From positions 186,001-250,000 of the forward strand of contig NZ_JAAALE010000002.1 in NCBI RefSeq assembly GCF_009905735.1: DNA of 64,000 bases, in the 5' to 3' direction. Both the position numbers and the translations under genes were made by a program. Below the pieces are notes generated by a model. That model had not been told where the DNA came from. It saw nothing but the letters and a program-made list of their open reading frames with translations, and made no database searches. Below, in pieces: positions 45,701 to 54,042 of the stretch (positions are counted from its first letter, which is position 1; every line of letters starts with the position of its first letter). The DNA comes from Porphyrobacter sp. SLTP (GTDB taxonomy: Bacteria; Pseudomonadota; Alphaproteobacteria; Sphingomonadales; Sphingomonadaceae).

Positions 45701-45701
45701 C

Positions 45702-46352
45702 TTGCAGGGCTGGTCGGCGCTGATCCTCGCCGGAGGGGCAGGGCGGCGCTTTGGCGGGGGCAAACTGCTCGCTGACATGGCGGGCTCTCCCGTCATCCGG
45801 CGGGTCGCTGAGGCGGTTGCGACAGCGGGCTTTGCCGAGGTCGTGGTGGTAACCGGCGCGGACGACGCGGGCATTCATGCGGCGCTGGTGGGTCTGGATG
45901 CGCGCATCCTTCACACGTCCGAATGGGCCGAGGGCATGGCCGCAACCCTGTGCACCGGCATCGCCGCGCTCGCGCCTGAAGCTTCAGGCGTGTGCGTGTT
46001 CCTCGGCGATATGCCGCTGGTGCCGGTGCCCCTGTGCCCCGCGCTCAGCGAGGCCGCAGTCCAAGCTGGCTATGCCGCACGCCCCCGGTTGGCAGGCAAG
46101 CCCGGCCACCCGGTCGCCTTCACTCGCGCTGCCTTTGCCGATCTTCTGGCGCTGACCGGCGATCAGGGGGCAACCGCGCTCCTGAAACAGCGGCCCGAGG
46201 CGGTCGCCTATATCGAGACCGCCGAAAACGGCGTGCTGCTAGACATCGACACGCCTGCTGATCTCGCTGCGGCGACACGGGCATGGAACGCCTGCGCGAC
46301 CTCCGCCACCAGTGACAGTGCCACCTCGCGCGGGGCTTTGCCAAAGCCGTAG
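45702..46352 (+). CDS. mocA: molybdenum cofactor cytidylyltransferase-like protein
   Basis: 216 residues, NTP-transferase fold: ALILAGGAGRRFGGGKLL (NTP loop), VVVVTGADDAGIHAAL, GVCVFLGDMPLVPV (metal Asp) and GKPGHPVAFTR. MocA adds CMP to molybdopterin for Mo-hydroxylases, fitting the IorAB pair just upstream (1-bp gap, TTG start). The last about 45 residues after the DIDTPADLAAA motif overlap xdhC on the other strand by 145 bp. That tail (WNACATSATSDSATSRG) is not like normal MocA and may be a non-essential extension. Confidence 0.78.
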   Translation: MQGWSALILAGGAGRRFGGGKLLADMAGSPVIRRVAEAVATAGFAEVVVVTGADDAGIHAALVGLDARILHTSEWAEGMAATLCTGIAALAPEASGVCVFLGDMPLVPVPLCPALSEAAVQAGYAARPRLAGKPGHPVAFTRAAFADLLALTGDQGATALLKQRPEAVAYIETAENGVLLDIDTPADLAAATRAWNACATSATSDSATSRGALPKP

Positions 46353-47212
46353 AGGCCGATGGGGGCGTGGAGGCGCGCAATCGCCGCCTCGCTCACGCCA
46401 TGACCGCGCAGCCGTGCGATCCGCGCATCCAACCGCGCCCGTGCACCGATGGCGCCGACATAGAACGCATCGCTTTGCAACGCAGCTGCCAGCCCGCGCT
46501 CGTCATCCTCGCGATCATGCGAGAGCACCGCGATCGCCGTCCAGCGGTCCAGCCCGATAGTGGCGAGCGCGCTTGCGGGATCGCTGCGGAGATAGGTGAT
46601 GCCGGGAAAGGGCACCGCCTCCGGGCCGCCCGGGGCGATCAGCGCCACGTCCCAGCCCATGTCCAGCGCGAGCGTCGCCGCAGTCAGCGTCGCGCCGTCC
46701 TCGCCGATCAGCACCAGCCGCAAGGGCGGCGTAAACAGCCGCGTGTAGCGCGCACCGTCCCATGTATCGGAATGCGCCTCGTCACTGGCGGCAGCCAGGC
46801 GCGCGCGGCCGTCGCTCGACCACACAACAGGATGGCGCGCGTCCCAGCCAGCCAGCAAGGCCGCGACCGCCGGTTCGTCTGCCGCCACCGGCTCGACCAG
46901 CACGGAAATCCCCGATCCGCAGGCGAGCTTGATATCGATCCACGGACTGCCCTCGCCATAGCGCAGCAGACGCGGCGCACCTTCGGCCAGCGCCTCGCGC
47001 CCATGGCGTGCAACATCAGCCTCGATGCAGCCGCCCGAAAGGAAACCCCAATAGTCTTTGTCGGTGATGAGCATCTGTGCCCCCACATCGCGCGGAGCCG
47101 AACCATCCACCTCGACCAGTGTCGCCAGCGCAAAGCGATCAGGCACAGCTGGGCCTGACCGCAAAACGGCGCGAATATCGTCGATGGGGGCGGCAAGACG
47201 CCAGCGGCTCAT
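46208..47212 (-). CDS. xdhC: XdhC-family Mo-cofactor maturation factor
   Basis: 334 residues. The N-terminal XdhC/CoxI domain (TLVEVDGSAPRDVGAQMLI, LSGGCIEADVARH, LACGSGISVLVEP) is followed by a Rossmann-like domain (RLVLIGEDGATLTAATLALDMGWDV, AVLSHDREDDERGL, YVGAIGARARLD). XdhC binds and protects sulfurated molybdenum cofactor and inserts it into xanthine-dehydrogenase-type enzymes. It faces iorAB-mocA and converges with mocA, the 3' ends overlapping by 145 bp. Together they form a cofactor-loading cluster. Confidence 0.88.
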   Translation of the reverse strand: MSRWRLAAPIDDIRAVLRSGPAVPDRFALATLVEVDGSAPRDVGAQMLITDKDYWGFLSGGCIEADVARHGREALAEGAPRLLRYGEGSPWIDIKLACGSGISVLVEPVAADEPAVAALLAGWDARHPVVWSSDGRARLAAASDEAHSDTWDGARYTRLFTPPLRLVLIGEDGATLTAATLALDMGWDVALIAPGGPEAVPFPGITYLRSDPASALATIGLDRWTAIAVLSHDREDDERGLAAALQSDAFYVGAIGARARLDARIARLRGHGVSEAAIARLHAPIGLYGFGKAPREVALSLVAEVAQAFHARVAAARSAGVSMSSSTPFSAVSI

Positions 47213-47321
47213 GGGGATGGGGCTTTCGTGAGAAGCAAGGCCCGCAGCCTAACCCGCTCGCACCCCGCGCGCAATTGCCTGCGCGGCGCGGCGTGATGGG
47301 GGCGAAAAGGGGGGAAACCAC

Positions 47322-47398
47322 TGGTCGGGACGAGAGGATTCGAACCTCCGACCCCCACACCCCCAGTGTGATGCGCTACCAGGCTGCGCTACGTCCCG
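47322..47398 (-). tRNA. tRNA-Pro(GGG)
   Basis: 77 nt cloverleaf with anticodon GGG (stem-loop around CACACTGGGGGTGTG), T arm GGTTCGAATCC, acceptor CGGGACG pairing with CGTCCCG and an encoded CCA at 47322-47324. Paired with the UGG isoacceptor at 32.0 kb, it decodes CCC/CCU proline codons. Confidence 0.95.
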
Positions 47399-47480
47399 AC
47401 ACCAGTGGAGCGGGGCCTATAGGGGGCATGGTTGGGGCTGGCAAGCGGGTTTGGCGGTGTTTTGCAAGCATCGGCGGCAC

Positions 47481-47516
47481 AGTCCCTCTCGGTTCGCGCG
47501 CGAACGGAGAGGGACT
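47481..47516. repeat. 36-bp near-perfect palindrome between tRNA-Pro and yajC
   Basis: Ten-base arms (47481-47490 and 47507-47516) flank a mismatched pair and a self-complementary core GTTCGCGCGCGAAC at 47492-47505. Total symmetry is 36 bp with one mismatch pair. A hairpin could close over any 3-5 nt of the core. The rest of the 257-bp spacer after the tRNA (47399-47655) holds no gene. Confidence 0.8.
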
Positions 47517-47655
47517 TGCGGCTCTGCCTGTGGCCCGTGCACAACGGCCCGGCCCAATCATTGCGACCCGCTTGCAATGCTGCTAGGCGCGCCCACTTGA
47601 ACGGCAGGGGGGTAACCCTTGCACATCTTTCACGGGATCCTGACGGGCTTAACCT

Positions 47656-47985
47656 ATGACATTCGACCTTCTTGCCGCCGCTGGCGCAGGTGCCGCAGGC
47701 GCGCCGCCGGCCTGGATCAGCTTCCTGCCGATCGTCGGCATGATCGCCATCTTCTGGTTCCTGATCATCCGTCCGCAGATGAACCGCCAGAAGCAGCACC
47801 AGGCCAAGATCGCCGCCGTCAAGAAGGGCGATCAGGTCGTCACCGCGGGCGGCTTGGTCGGCAAGGTGATCAAGGTCGACGAAACCTACGTCGAACTCGA
47901 ACTGGGCACCAATGTCCGCGTGAAGGCGATCAAGGCCACGCTGGGCGACATTATCCCGCCGGGCGGCAAGCCCGCCAACGACTGA
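47656..47985 (+). CDS. yajC: preprotein translocase subunit YajC
   Basis: 109-residue single-pass membrane subunit of the SecDF-YajC complex. One TM (ISFLPIVGMIAIFWFLIIRPQMNRQ, about 21-45) is followed by a basic RQKQHQAKIAAVKKGDQVVTAGGLVGKVIKVDE beta-rich cytosolic tail. It is the first gene of yajC-secD-secF in order. A palindrome lies about 140 bp upstream. Confidence 0.93.
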   Translation: MTFDLLAAAGAGAAGAPPAWISFLPIVGMIAIFWFLIIRPQMNRQKQHQAKIAAVKKGDQVVTAGGLVGKVIKVDETYVELELGTNVRVKAIKATLGDIIPPGGKPAND

Positions 47986-48042
47986 CGCTGTGGCCTGATG
48001 CCGCTGCCGTACCTGACCTTATGCGCGTGAGACCCTGACGCA

Positions 48043-49617
48043 ATGCTCGAATTCCCGCTCTGGAAAAAGCTTTGGCTGTGGGGGCTGACACTGGCCGCCG
48101 CCGTGCTGGCCTTGCCTTCGCTGTTCAATGTCTCCGGCCTCGACTGGCCCTCGGCTCTGCCCAATCCGCAGGTCAATCTCGGTCTCGACCTTGCGGGCGG
48201 CTCGCACCTGCTTCTCGAAGCCCGGGCCGACGATGTTCGCGCCCAGCGGCTGACGAACATGGAAGAAACCGTGCGCCAGCTGATGCGCAACGCCAAGCCG
48301 CGCATCCGCATTGGCGATGTCTCGACAGCGGGTGGGCAGCTGTCATTCATGCTGGAAAACGCGGCTGATATCGATCGTGCGCGCGGGCTGATCGAGCCGG
48401 TGATGCAGGGCCAGACGACAGTGCGCGAATGGAGCCTCCAGGTGGTGGATGGCCAGCGCATGGTGCTGAGCCAGACCGACGCTGGCGTCAATCAGGCGCT
48501 CGACGATGCTATGGACAGCGCGACCGAAGTGGTGCGCCGCCGGATCGACGAGCTTGGCACCCGGGAGCCGACCATCATCCGTCAGGGCTCGACCCGGATC
48601 GTGGTGCAGGTGCCCGGCTTGCAGGACCCGGATGCCTTGCGCGAATTGCTCGGCAAGACCGCGCAGCTCGAATTCAAACTGGTCGCCGATCCGGCCGGAT
48701 CACAGGTCGGCACCGAAACCTTCCCCTATGCGCCCGGCTCCGGCCTTGATGGCCAGTTCGTCACGGTCAACCGGCTCGGCGGCATTCGCGGCGACAATCT
48801 GACCGGCGCTCAGGCCGGGGTCGATCCCGAAACCAATCGCAACATCGTCAACATCACCTTCGATTCTCAGGGCGGGGCCAAGTTCGCCAAGCTGACCACT
48901 GAGAACGTGGGCAAGCCGTTCGCGATCATCCTCGACAAGCAGGTGCTGTCCGCGCCGACGATCCAGACGCCGATCATCGGCGGCAGCGCGCAGATTTCAG
49001 GCAGCTTCACGCCGGAAAGTGCCAACAGCCTCGCGATCAGTCTGCGGTCGGGCGCCTTGCCGGTGCCGCTTACTGTGGTTGAGGAACGCACCGTCGGTCC
49101 GGACCTTGGCGCGGACTCGATCCGCAAGGGTCTGCTCGCGATGGCGATCGGCAGCATCGCGGTGATTGCGCTCATGATCGCGACCTATGGCCGCTTCGGC
49201 GTCTATGCGACCGTCGCGCTGGTGCTGAACGTGCTGATGCTGCTCGGGCTGATGGCGGCGGGTGGGTTCACTCTGACCCTGCCGGGGATCGCGGGCTTCG
49301 TCATCACCATCGGCGCGGCGGTGGACGCCAACGTGCTGATCAACGAACGTATCCGCGAAGAACGCGCGCGGGGCCGCAGGGTCGTTGCCGCGGTGGAGAC
49401 CGGCTACAAGGAAGCCAGCCGCGCGATCTGGGACGCTAACCTCACCAACGTCATTTCCGGCGTGGCGCTGTTCGCCTTCGGGTCGGGGCCGGTGAAGGGC
49501 TTTGCCGTGGTGCTGGTGATCGGCATCATCACCTCGGTCTTCACCGGGGTGACGCTGACCCGCATGTTTGTCGCCGGGTGGCTGCGCAAGGCGCGGCCCA
49601 ACGACATCACGATTTGA
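48043..49617 (+). CDS. secD: protein translocase subunit SecD
   Basis: 524-residue RND-type export factor that uses proton motive force to help pull substrates across the inner membrane. One N-terminal TM, then a periplasmic domain (P1 with VNLGLDLAGGSHLLLEA and the head) and five C-terminal helices. Motifs include GGSAQISGSFTPESANSLAISLRSGALP and the D-N-rich membrane segment ITIGAAVDANVLINERIREE. Starts 57 bp after yajC; its stop overlaps the ribosome site of secF. Confidence 0.95.
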   Translation: MLEFPLWKKLWLWGLTLAAAVLALPSLFNVSGLDWPSALPNPQVNLGLDLAGGSHLLLEARADDVRAQRLTNMEETVRQLMRNAKPRIRIGDVSTAGGQLSFMLENAADIDRARGLIEPVMQGQTTVREWSLQVVDGQRMVLSQTDAGVNQALDDAMDSATEVVRRRIDELGTREPTIIRQGSTRIVVQVPGLQDPDALRELLGKTAQLEFKLVADPAGSQVGTETFPYAPGSGLDGQFVTVNRLGGIRGDNLTGAQAGVDPETNRNIVNITFDSQGGAKFAKLTTENVGKPFAIILDKQVLSAPTIQTPIIGGSAQISGSFTPESANSLAISLRSGALPVPLTVVEERTVGPDLGADSIRKGLLAMAIGSIAVIALMIATYGRFGVYATVALVLNVLMLLGLMAAGGFTLTLPGIAGFVITIGAAVDANVLINERIREERARGRRVVAAVETGYKEASRAIWDANLTNVISGVALFAFGSGPVKGFAVVLVIGIITSVFTGVTLTRMFVAGWLRKARPNDITI

Positions 49618-49630
49618 GGAGCAAGCACCC

Positions 49631-50608
49631 ATGAAACTCCTGAAGCTTGTCCCTGACAACACCAACATCAAGTTCCTGAAACTCCGCATCCCCTTCTTCG
49701 TGCTCAGCCTGGTGCTGATCTTCGGCAGCTGGGCCGCGGTGCTGGTCAATGGCCTCAATTTCGGGGTCGATTTCGCCGGCGGTCAGGAAGTCCGCATGAC
49801 TTTCAAGGAGCGCGAGACTGCGCCGATCCCGTCCTTGCGCGAGCTGGTCGGCGGGCTCGGCTATGGCGAGCCGGTGGTGCAGGAATTCGGCGCTCCCAAC
49901 CAGGTCTCGATCCGCGTCTCGCTACCCGAAGGCACCGAGAACACGCCGGGCGCTGCCACCGCCATCGGCGACAAGGTGATCGCAGCGATCGCCAAGGAAT
50001 ATCCCGACGCGCGCAAGGACGGCAATGACACCGTTTCGGGCAAGGTCGCGGGCGAGTTCCGCGATCAGGCGATCCTCGCATTGCTGGCCGCGATGGCGGC
50101 GGTTTCGGTCTATATCTGGATCCGGTTCGAATGGCAGTTCGGCGTCGGCGCGATGTTCGCGCTGGTGCATGACGTGTCGGTCACGGTGGGCCTGTTCGCG
50201 CTGACGCAGATGGAGTTCAGCTTGCAGATCGTCGCCGCGATCCTTGCGATCATCGGCTATTCGCTCAACGACACCATCGTCGTCTATGACCGCATCCGCG
50301 AGAACCTGAAGAAGTATCGCAAGATGCCGCTGGGTGAACTGCTCGACCTTTCGGTCAACGAGACGCTGGCGCGCACGGTGATGACCTCGCTGACGCTGTT
50401 CATCGCGCTGATCCCGCTGCTGATCTTCGGCCCGCCGAGCCTGTTCGGCATGGTCGCCGCGATCACCGTCGGCCTGTTCATCGGCACCTATTCGTCGATC
50501 TACATGGCGGGCCCGCTGCTGATCTGGATGGGCGTGACCTCGACCAGCTTCGTGCCGACCGAGACAGCGACGGACCGTCAGGACAAGCTGGCACGCGGCG
50601 AAGGGTAG
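49631..50608 (+). CDS. secF: protein translocase subunit SecF
   Basis: 325 residues, six helices with a periplasmic domain (FGVDFAGGQEVRMTFKE, CEP-like EFRDQAILALLAAM), and SLNDTIVVYDRIRENLKK, the SecF hallmark. ATG 49631 has GAGGAG upstream overlapping the secD stop (49615-49620), which supports co-translation; an in-frame ATG inside secD (49568) is rejected. A GC-rich hairpin follows the stop. Confidence 0.95.
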   Translation: MKLLKLVPDNTNIKFLKLRIPFFVLSLVLIFGSWAAVLVNGLNFGVDFAGGQEVRMTFKERETAPIPSLRELVGGLGYGEPVVQEFGAPNQVSIRVSLPEGTENTPGAATAIGDKVIAAIAKEYPDARKDGNDTVSGKVAGEFRDQAILALLAAMAAVSVYIWIRFEWQFGVGAMFALVHDVSVTVGLFALTQMEFSLQIVAAILAIIGYSLNDTIVVYDRIRENLKKYRKMPLGELLDLSVNETLARTVMTSLTLFIALIPLLIFGPPSLFGMVAAITVGLFIGTYSSIYMAGPLLIWMGVTSTSFVPTETATDRQDKLARGEG

Positions 50609-50621
50609 GGCTTTTCTTGCG

Positions 50622-50648
50622 CCTCCCCATCCCGTTGGGACGGGGAGG
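50622..50648. terminator. bidirectional terminator-like hairpin
   Basis: CCTCCCCATCCC pairs with GGGACGGGGAGG around a GTT loop, with one mismatch. It lies 13 bp after secF's stop and 4 bp before the convergent glycosyltransferase's stop. A short U-run is lacking on the plus strand, so strength is uncertain. Confidence 0.6.
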
Positions 50649-50652
50649 GACT

Positions 50653-51831
50653 TTACGCCGTCAGCCGCTCGTAATGCGCGGCCAGTGCTGCGGCATTGGC
50701 TTCCCAGCTGAATGCTTCCGTCAGCGCTGCCACCGCCTCGCGCGCGGGCGGGTTGGCGAGCACTGCGTTGATCCCCGCCGCCACGGCTGAAGGATTGCGC
50801 GCCACCAGCCGGCCGGCGGTATCGCAGGAAATCAGCTCGCGCGCGCCGCCGACATCGCTCGTCACCACCGGCGTCCCGCAGGCGAGCGCTTCGACCCAGG
50901 CATTGGCTAGCCCTTCGCTCACAGTCGGCAGCACCATGACATCCGCCGCCGACAGGATCAGCGGCATCAGATCGTGGTCGATCGAGCCGGCAAAGTGCAC
51001 CCGCTCTGCCACGCCCTCACTCACCGCCAGCGCGCGCAGCCGTGCCTCGTCCTCGCCCTTGCCGATTAGCACCAGTCGCGCACCGGGAATGTCGCGCAAG
51101 GCGGGGATCGCGATCCCCTGACCCTTGCGTTCGATCAGCGCGCCGACACAGGCGAGCAGCGGGGCATTGTCGGGCATCTCGAAGCCCAGTTCGCGGCTCA
51201 GTTGCGCGCGCAATTGGGTGTGGCCGAACGGCCGGAACCGGTCGCGATCAAGCCCGGTGTAATGCACCGTGATCCGCTCCGCATCCATGCCCATCGCCGC
51301 CATCTGCCCCGCCAGATCGCGGCTGACGGCGAGCATCCCGGTGGCTGTGCGCGCGGCGTCGAGCATCTGCTTTCGGGCAAAGTCGTGCTCACCCCAGAAG
51401 CTGATGTCGCTGCCCCGTGCCTTGATCGACAGCGGCAAGCCCATCGCCCGCGCGATATCGGCGGCGGCGGGGCCATCGGGGAAGAAGAATTGCGCGTCGA
51501 GCATGTCGATGGGCGTTGCGGCATGGATGCGGCGCGCCAGCGGCAGGCACGCGCGGGCGATAGCCCCGGCGTTGCGGCGCGCGCCGATGCGCGGAATCAG
51601 GGTGAAGCGCGGGCGGTGGACGATGATGCCACCTTCCTCGCTCACCTCGGGCAGATCGGCGAGCGGGCGATAGCGGCCCAAAGCGAGCGGCGGCAGGCCG
51701 ATGGGGTTGACCAGTGTCACCCGCCAATCGCCGCGCTTGGCCAGCGCCTCGAGCGACCGCGCCACAAAGGTGCCGAACCGCGGGTTGACCGGATTGGGAT
51801 AGAGCGTCGAGAGGGCGAGGACGTGTTTCAT
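50653..51831 (-). CDS. glycosyltransferase, GT4-like
   Basis: 392-residue GT-B glycosyltransferase. It opens HVLALSTLYPNPVNPRFGTFVARSLEALAKR and has the GT4 donor site (HYTGLDRDRFRPFG, VLPTVSEGLANAWVEALACGTPVVTSDVGGARELI). The nucleotide sugar and acceptor are unknown. The start MKHVLALSTLYPN at 51831 is 10 bp after the XRE regulator's stop, so the two are likely co-transcribed. No other polysaccharide gene is near. Confidence 0.85.
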   Translation of the reverse strand: MKHVLALSTLYPNPVNPRFGTFVARSLEALAKRGDWRVTLVNPIGLPPLALGRYRPLADLPEVSEEGGIIVHRPRFTLIPRIGARRNAGAIARACLPLARRIHAATPIDMLDAQFFFPDGPAAADIARAMGLPLSIKARGSDISFWGEHDFARKQMLDAARTATGMLAVSRDLAGQMAAMGMDAERITVHYTGLDRDRFRPFGHTQLRAQLSRELGFEMPDNAPLLACVGALIERKGQGIAIPALRDIPGARLVLIGKGEDEARLRALAVSEGVAERVHFAGSIDHDLMPLILSAADVMVLPTVSEGLANAWVEALACGTPVVTSDVGGARELISCDTAGRLVARNPSAVAAGINAVLANPPAREAVAALTEAFSWEANAAALAAHYERLTA

Positions 51832-51841
51832 CGCCCGTTCC

Positions 51842-52420
51842 TCACAGCGGCCTGACCAGCATGAAGGCGACCGCAATCCATGCCGGATTGTCGACCACCA
51901 CCTGCTTCTGCCCTGCGCCCGGTGGGAGCAGGCCGACCAGCGTACCGCGCCGGTCGATCAGCCGCCCGAAGGCAAAGCGTCCGCCGGGGCGGGGCAGCAA
52001 GCAATCGCGGTTGATCGCGTTCGCCGTGTCGGCGGGATCAAGCGGACGCAGCCACACCAGATCGCCGGGCCGATATTCGCCGACGCTGTCCTTCACCGCC
52101 AGCACCAGCGGGGCCGGGCCATCTTCGGCGGCAAAATCGCTCGGCAGCAAGGCCTCGCGCGGGGCGGTCAGCGCTTCGGGACCGCTGGCAGCGAGCTCGG
52201 CAACGATTTGCGCAGGCGCGGCCGTTTCGGCGCGCATCAGGCTGGCTGGCTCGACGCCGAGTGCGGCAGCGATGCGGTTCATCCAGGTGAGCGAAAGCTG
52301 GCGCATCCCGGTTTCTAGCCGCCCGATGGTCTGCGCCGTGGTCGGCGGCTCGCAGGCGGCGGCCACATCGGCCAGCGTCAGCCCTTTGGCCTTGCGGATG
52401 TCGCGAATGCGGTTGGTCAT
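51842..52420 (-). CDS. XRE-family regulator with S24/LexA-like C-terminal domain
   Basis: 192 residues. An N-terminal Cro/C1-type HTH (IRDIRKAKGLTLADVAAACEPPTTAQTIGRLETGMRQL) and linker precede a C-terminal beta-rich region (VGEYRPGDLVWLRP...NRDCLLPRPGGRFAFGRLIDR) similar to the S24 fold of phage repressors and LexA. Some such proteins self-cleave on RecA activation, but I see no clear Ser-Lys pair. Targets unknown; the glycosyltransferase gene follows 10 bp downstream. Confidence 0.78.
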   Translation of the reverse strand: MTNRIRDIRKAKGLTLADVAAACEPPTTAQTIGRLETGMRQLSLTWMNRIAAALGVEPASLMRAETAAPAQIVAELAASGPEALTAPREALLPSDFAAEDGPAPLVLAVKDSVGEYRPGDLVWLRPLDPADTANAINRDCLLPRPGGRFAFGRLIDRRGTLVGLLPPGAGQKQVVVDNPAWIAVAFMLVRPL

Positions 52421-52549
52421 ATCACGCCCTCAAGTAGCATAGCGGTAGGCGCACAAGAACGCGCTTGGATTAACCGAATTGGTTTTTTCTTTCCTACAGA
52501 TGTGCGCGCTTGGCAAGTCGCTTCTCGTTCAGCAAGCGGAGGATATGCC

Positions 52550-53029
52550 ATGAAGCGCCAGTTGGTCGAACGCGAACTTACCCCTGAAGGCCCGCGCCGG
52601 GGGGCGATCAAAGGCGGAGCAAAACCGCGCCGCACGGTGACCGTCAATGTCGCCGAAAGCCCGCTCGTCTGGCTGCATGCGCGCGGGCATCTTGCCGATC
52701 GCTTACTGGATGCGGGCGAGGCGTTGCGGTCCGATTTTGAACGGGCGCAACTCTCGCCCAGCGTGACGATGCGGTGGGACCCCGTGCGGGTGAAATCTAC
52801 TGTTGAGCGCGGGCTGGCGGCAAGCGAGCGCCAAGTCGCGGCCCGCCAACGCTTCGACGGAGCGATCAAGGCGGCAGGGCGCGGGCTGGAGGACATTCTG
52901 TGGCGCGTGGTCTGCGCGGGCGAAGCTCTTCCGGACGCAGAAAAGACCCTCGGCTGGCCCGCGCGCAGCGGCAAGCTGGTGTTGCGGATCGCGCTGGAAC
53001 GGGTGGCGGAATTCTACCGGATCACGTGA
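52550..53029 (+). CDS. DUF6456 protein
   Basis: 159 residues resembling DUF6456: ERELTPEGPRRGAIKG, NVAESPLVWLHARG, ALRSDFERAQLSPSVTMRW and a C-terminal helical AGRGLEDILWRVVCAGEAL...RSGKLVLRIALERVAEFY. The repeated positive charges suggest nucleic-acid binding, perhaps as a transcription or replication factor (inference). Start at ATG 52550 with GGAGG 8 bp upstream; the frame opens to 52502 without a ribosome site. Divergent from the XRE regulator. Confidence 0.8.
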   Translation: MKRQLVERELTPEGPRRGAIKGGAKPRRTVTVNVAESPLVWLHARGHLADRLLDAGEALRSDFERAQLSPSVTMRWDPVRVKSTVERGLAASERQVAARQRFDGAIKAAGRGLEDILWRVVCAGEALPDAEKTLGWPARSGKLVLRIALERVAEFYRIT

Positions 53030-53039
53030 CCCGGCGTAG

Positions 53040-53396
53040 TCAGGCGCCGGCGTCGCTGAAGAACCGTTCTTCGGCAATCTTCCCATCTCTGACGGTGTAG
53101 AGGCCAATCTCCACTGCCTGCACCCGCTCGCCTTGCATCGTCACGTCCATGCTGAAGCGCAATGCGAACTGGTTGCCGTGAACATAGGGGCCTTCGGCAG
53201 TGAAACCGTGCATTTCGGCGTTGGCTTCCCACCATGCATGTTTGGCGAGCAGGGCCTCCCGCCCCTCGGTGCGGCTGCCTTCTCCTTCATGCGGTTCGAT
53301 GCTGACGATGTCATCGGCCCACATGGCCCGATAGGCCTGTGCGTCATCGGCGCGGATGGCGGCGGTGAATTGCTTGGCGACGTGTTCGATCGACAT
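53040..53396 (-). CDS. NTF2-like (SnoaL-type) protein
   Basis: 118-residue NTF2-fold protein: EHVAKQFTAAIRADDAQAYRAMWADDIVSIEPHEGEGSRTEGREALLAKHAWWEAN, ending VRDGKIAEERFFSDAGA. No known catalytic residues to name. GGAGGG lies 8 bp upstream of ATG 53396, so that start is preferred over 53414. Convergent with DUF6456 (10 bp). Its substrate cannot be inferred. Confidence 0.75.
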   Translation of the reverse strand: MSIEHVAKQFTAAIRADDAQAYRAMWADDIVSIEPHEGEGSRTEGREALLAKHAWWEANAEMHGFTAEGPYVHGNQFALRFSMDVTMQGERVQAVEIGLYTVRDGKIAEERFFSDAGA

Positions 53397-53445
53397 AATG
53401 ATCCCTCCTCGCACAGCCTATCTCGGCAATATGGCAAAATCGCGG

Positions 53446-54042
53446 TCAGCCGAGCAGTGCTGCGACCCGGCGACGAAGTTGCGGCAGAATGTCGCGTTCG
53501 AACCACGGGTGTTTGGCCATGAACAGGCGGGAGCGCCACGCAGGGTGGGGCAGGGCCACAAACGGCCAATCGTCATCGAAGCGGCTGACCCGTTCGGCAA
53601 GCGAGAGGCGCTTGAGATGTGGCAGATAGCGCGCCTGCGCATAGGTGCCGACCAGCAGGGTCAAGCGCTCGGGTGGGAGCAGGCCGAGCACCGCCTCATG
53701 CCACTGCGGCGCGCATTCCTTGCGCGGCGGGGCGTCTCCGCCGCTGGCCTTGCCGGGGTAGCAGAAGCCCATAGGCACCAGCGCCACCTGCGCCGGATCG
53801 TAGAAGGTCGCTTTGTCCAGCCCCAGCCAGCCGCGCAGCCGGTCGCCGCTGTCGTCGTCCCACGGCACGCCGCTGGCATGAACCTTGGTGCCGGGGGCCT
53901 GACCGATGATGAGCAGGCGGCTGGTGGCAGAAAAGTGCGCGATGGGCCGGGGGCCGAGCGGGAGGTGCTCGGCGCACAACGTGCAGGCCGCGATCCGCGC
54001 CCGCAGCGCTTCGACATGGTCCCCCGGTGCGGGGGCGCTCAC
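53446..54042 (-). CDS. uracil-DNA glycosylase-like protein with probable 4Fe-4S site
   Basis: 198 residues, UDG superfamily. Motif A is GQAPGTKVHASG (about 47-58) and motif B is HPAWRSR (about 166-172). Cys20, Cys23, Cys94 and Cys110 give C-x2-C...C-x15-C, the spacing of iron-sulfur UDG family 4/5. It would remove uracil or related lesions from DNA, though the exact lesion is not clear. The GTG start overlaps the uup stop (GTGA at 54039-54042). Confidence 0.8.
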   Translation of the reverse strand: MSAPAPGDHVEALRARIAACTLCAEHLPLGPRPIAHFSATSRLLIIGQAPGTKVHASGVPWDDDSGDRLRGWLGLDKATFYDPAQVALVPMGFCYPGKASGGDAPPRKECAPQWHEAVLGLLPPERLTLLVGTYAQARYLPHLKRLSLAERVSRFDDDWPFVALPHPAWRSRLFMAKHPWFERDILPQLRRRVAALLG

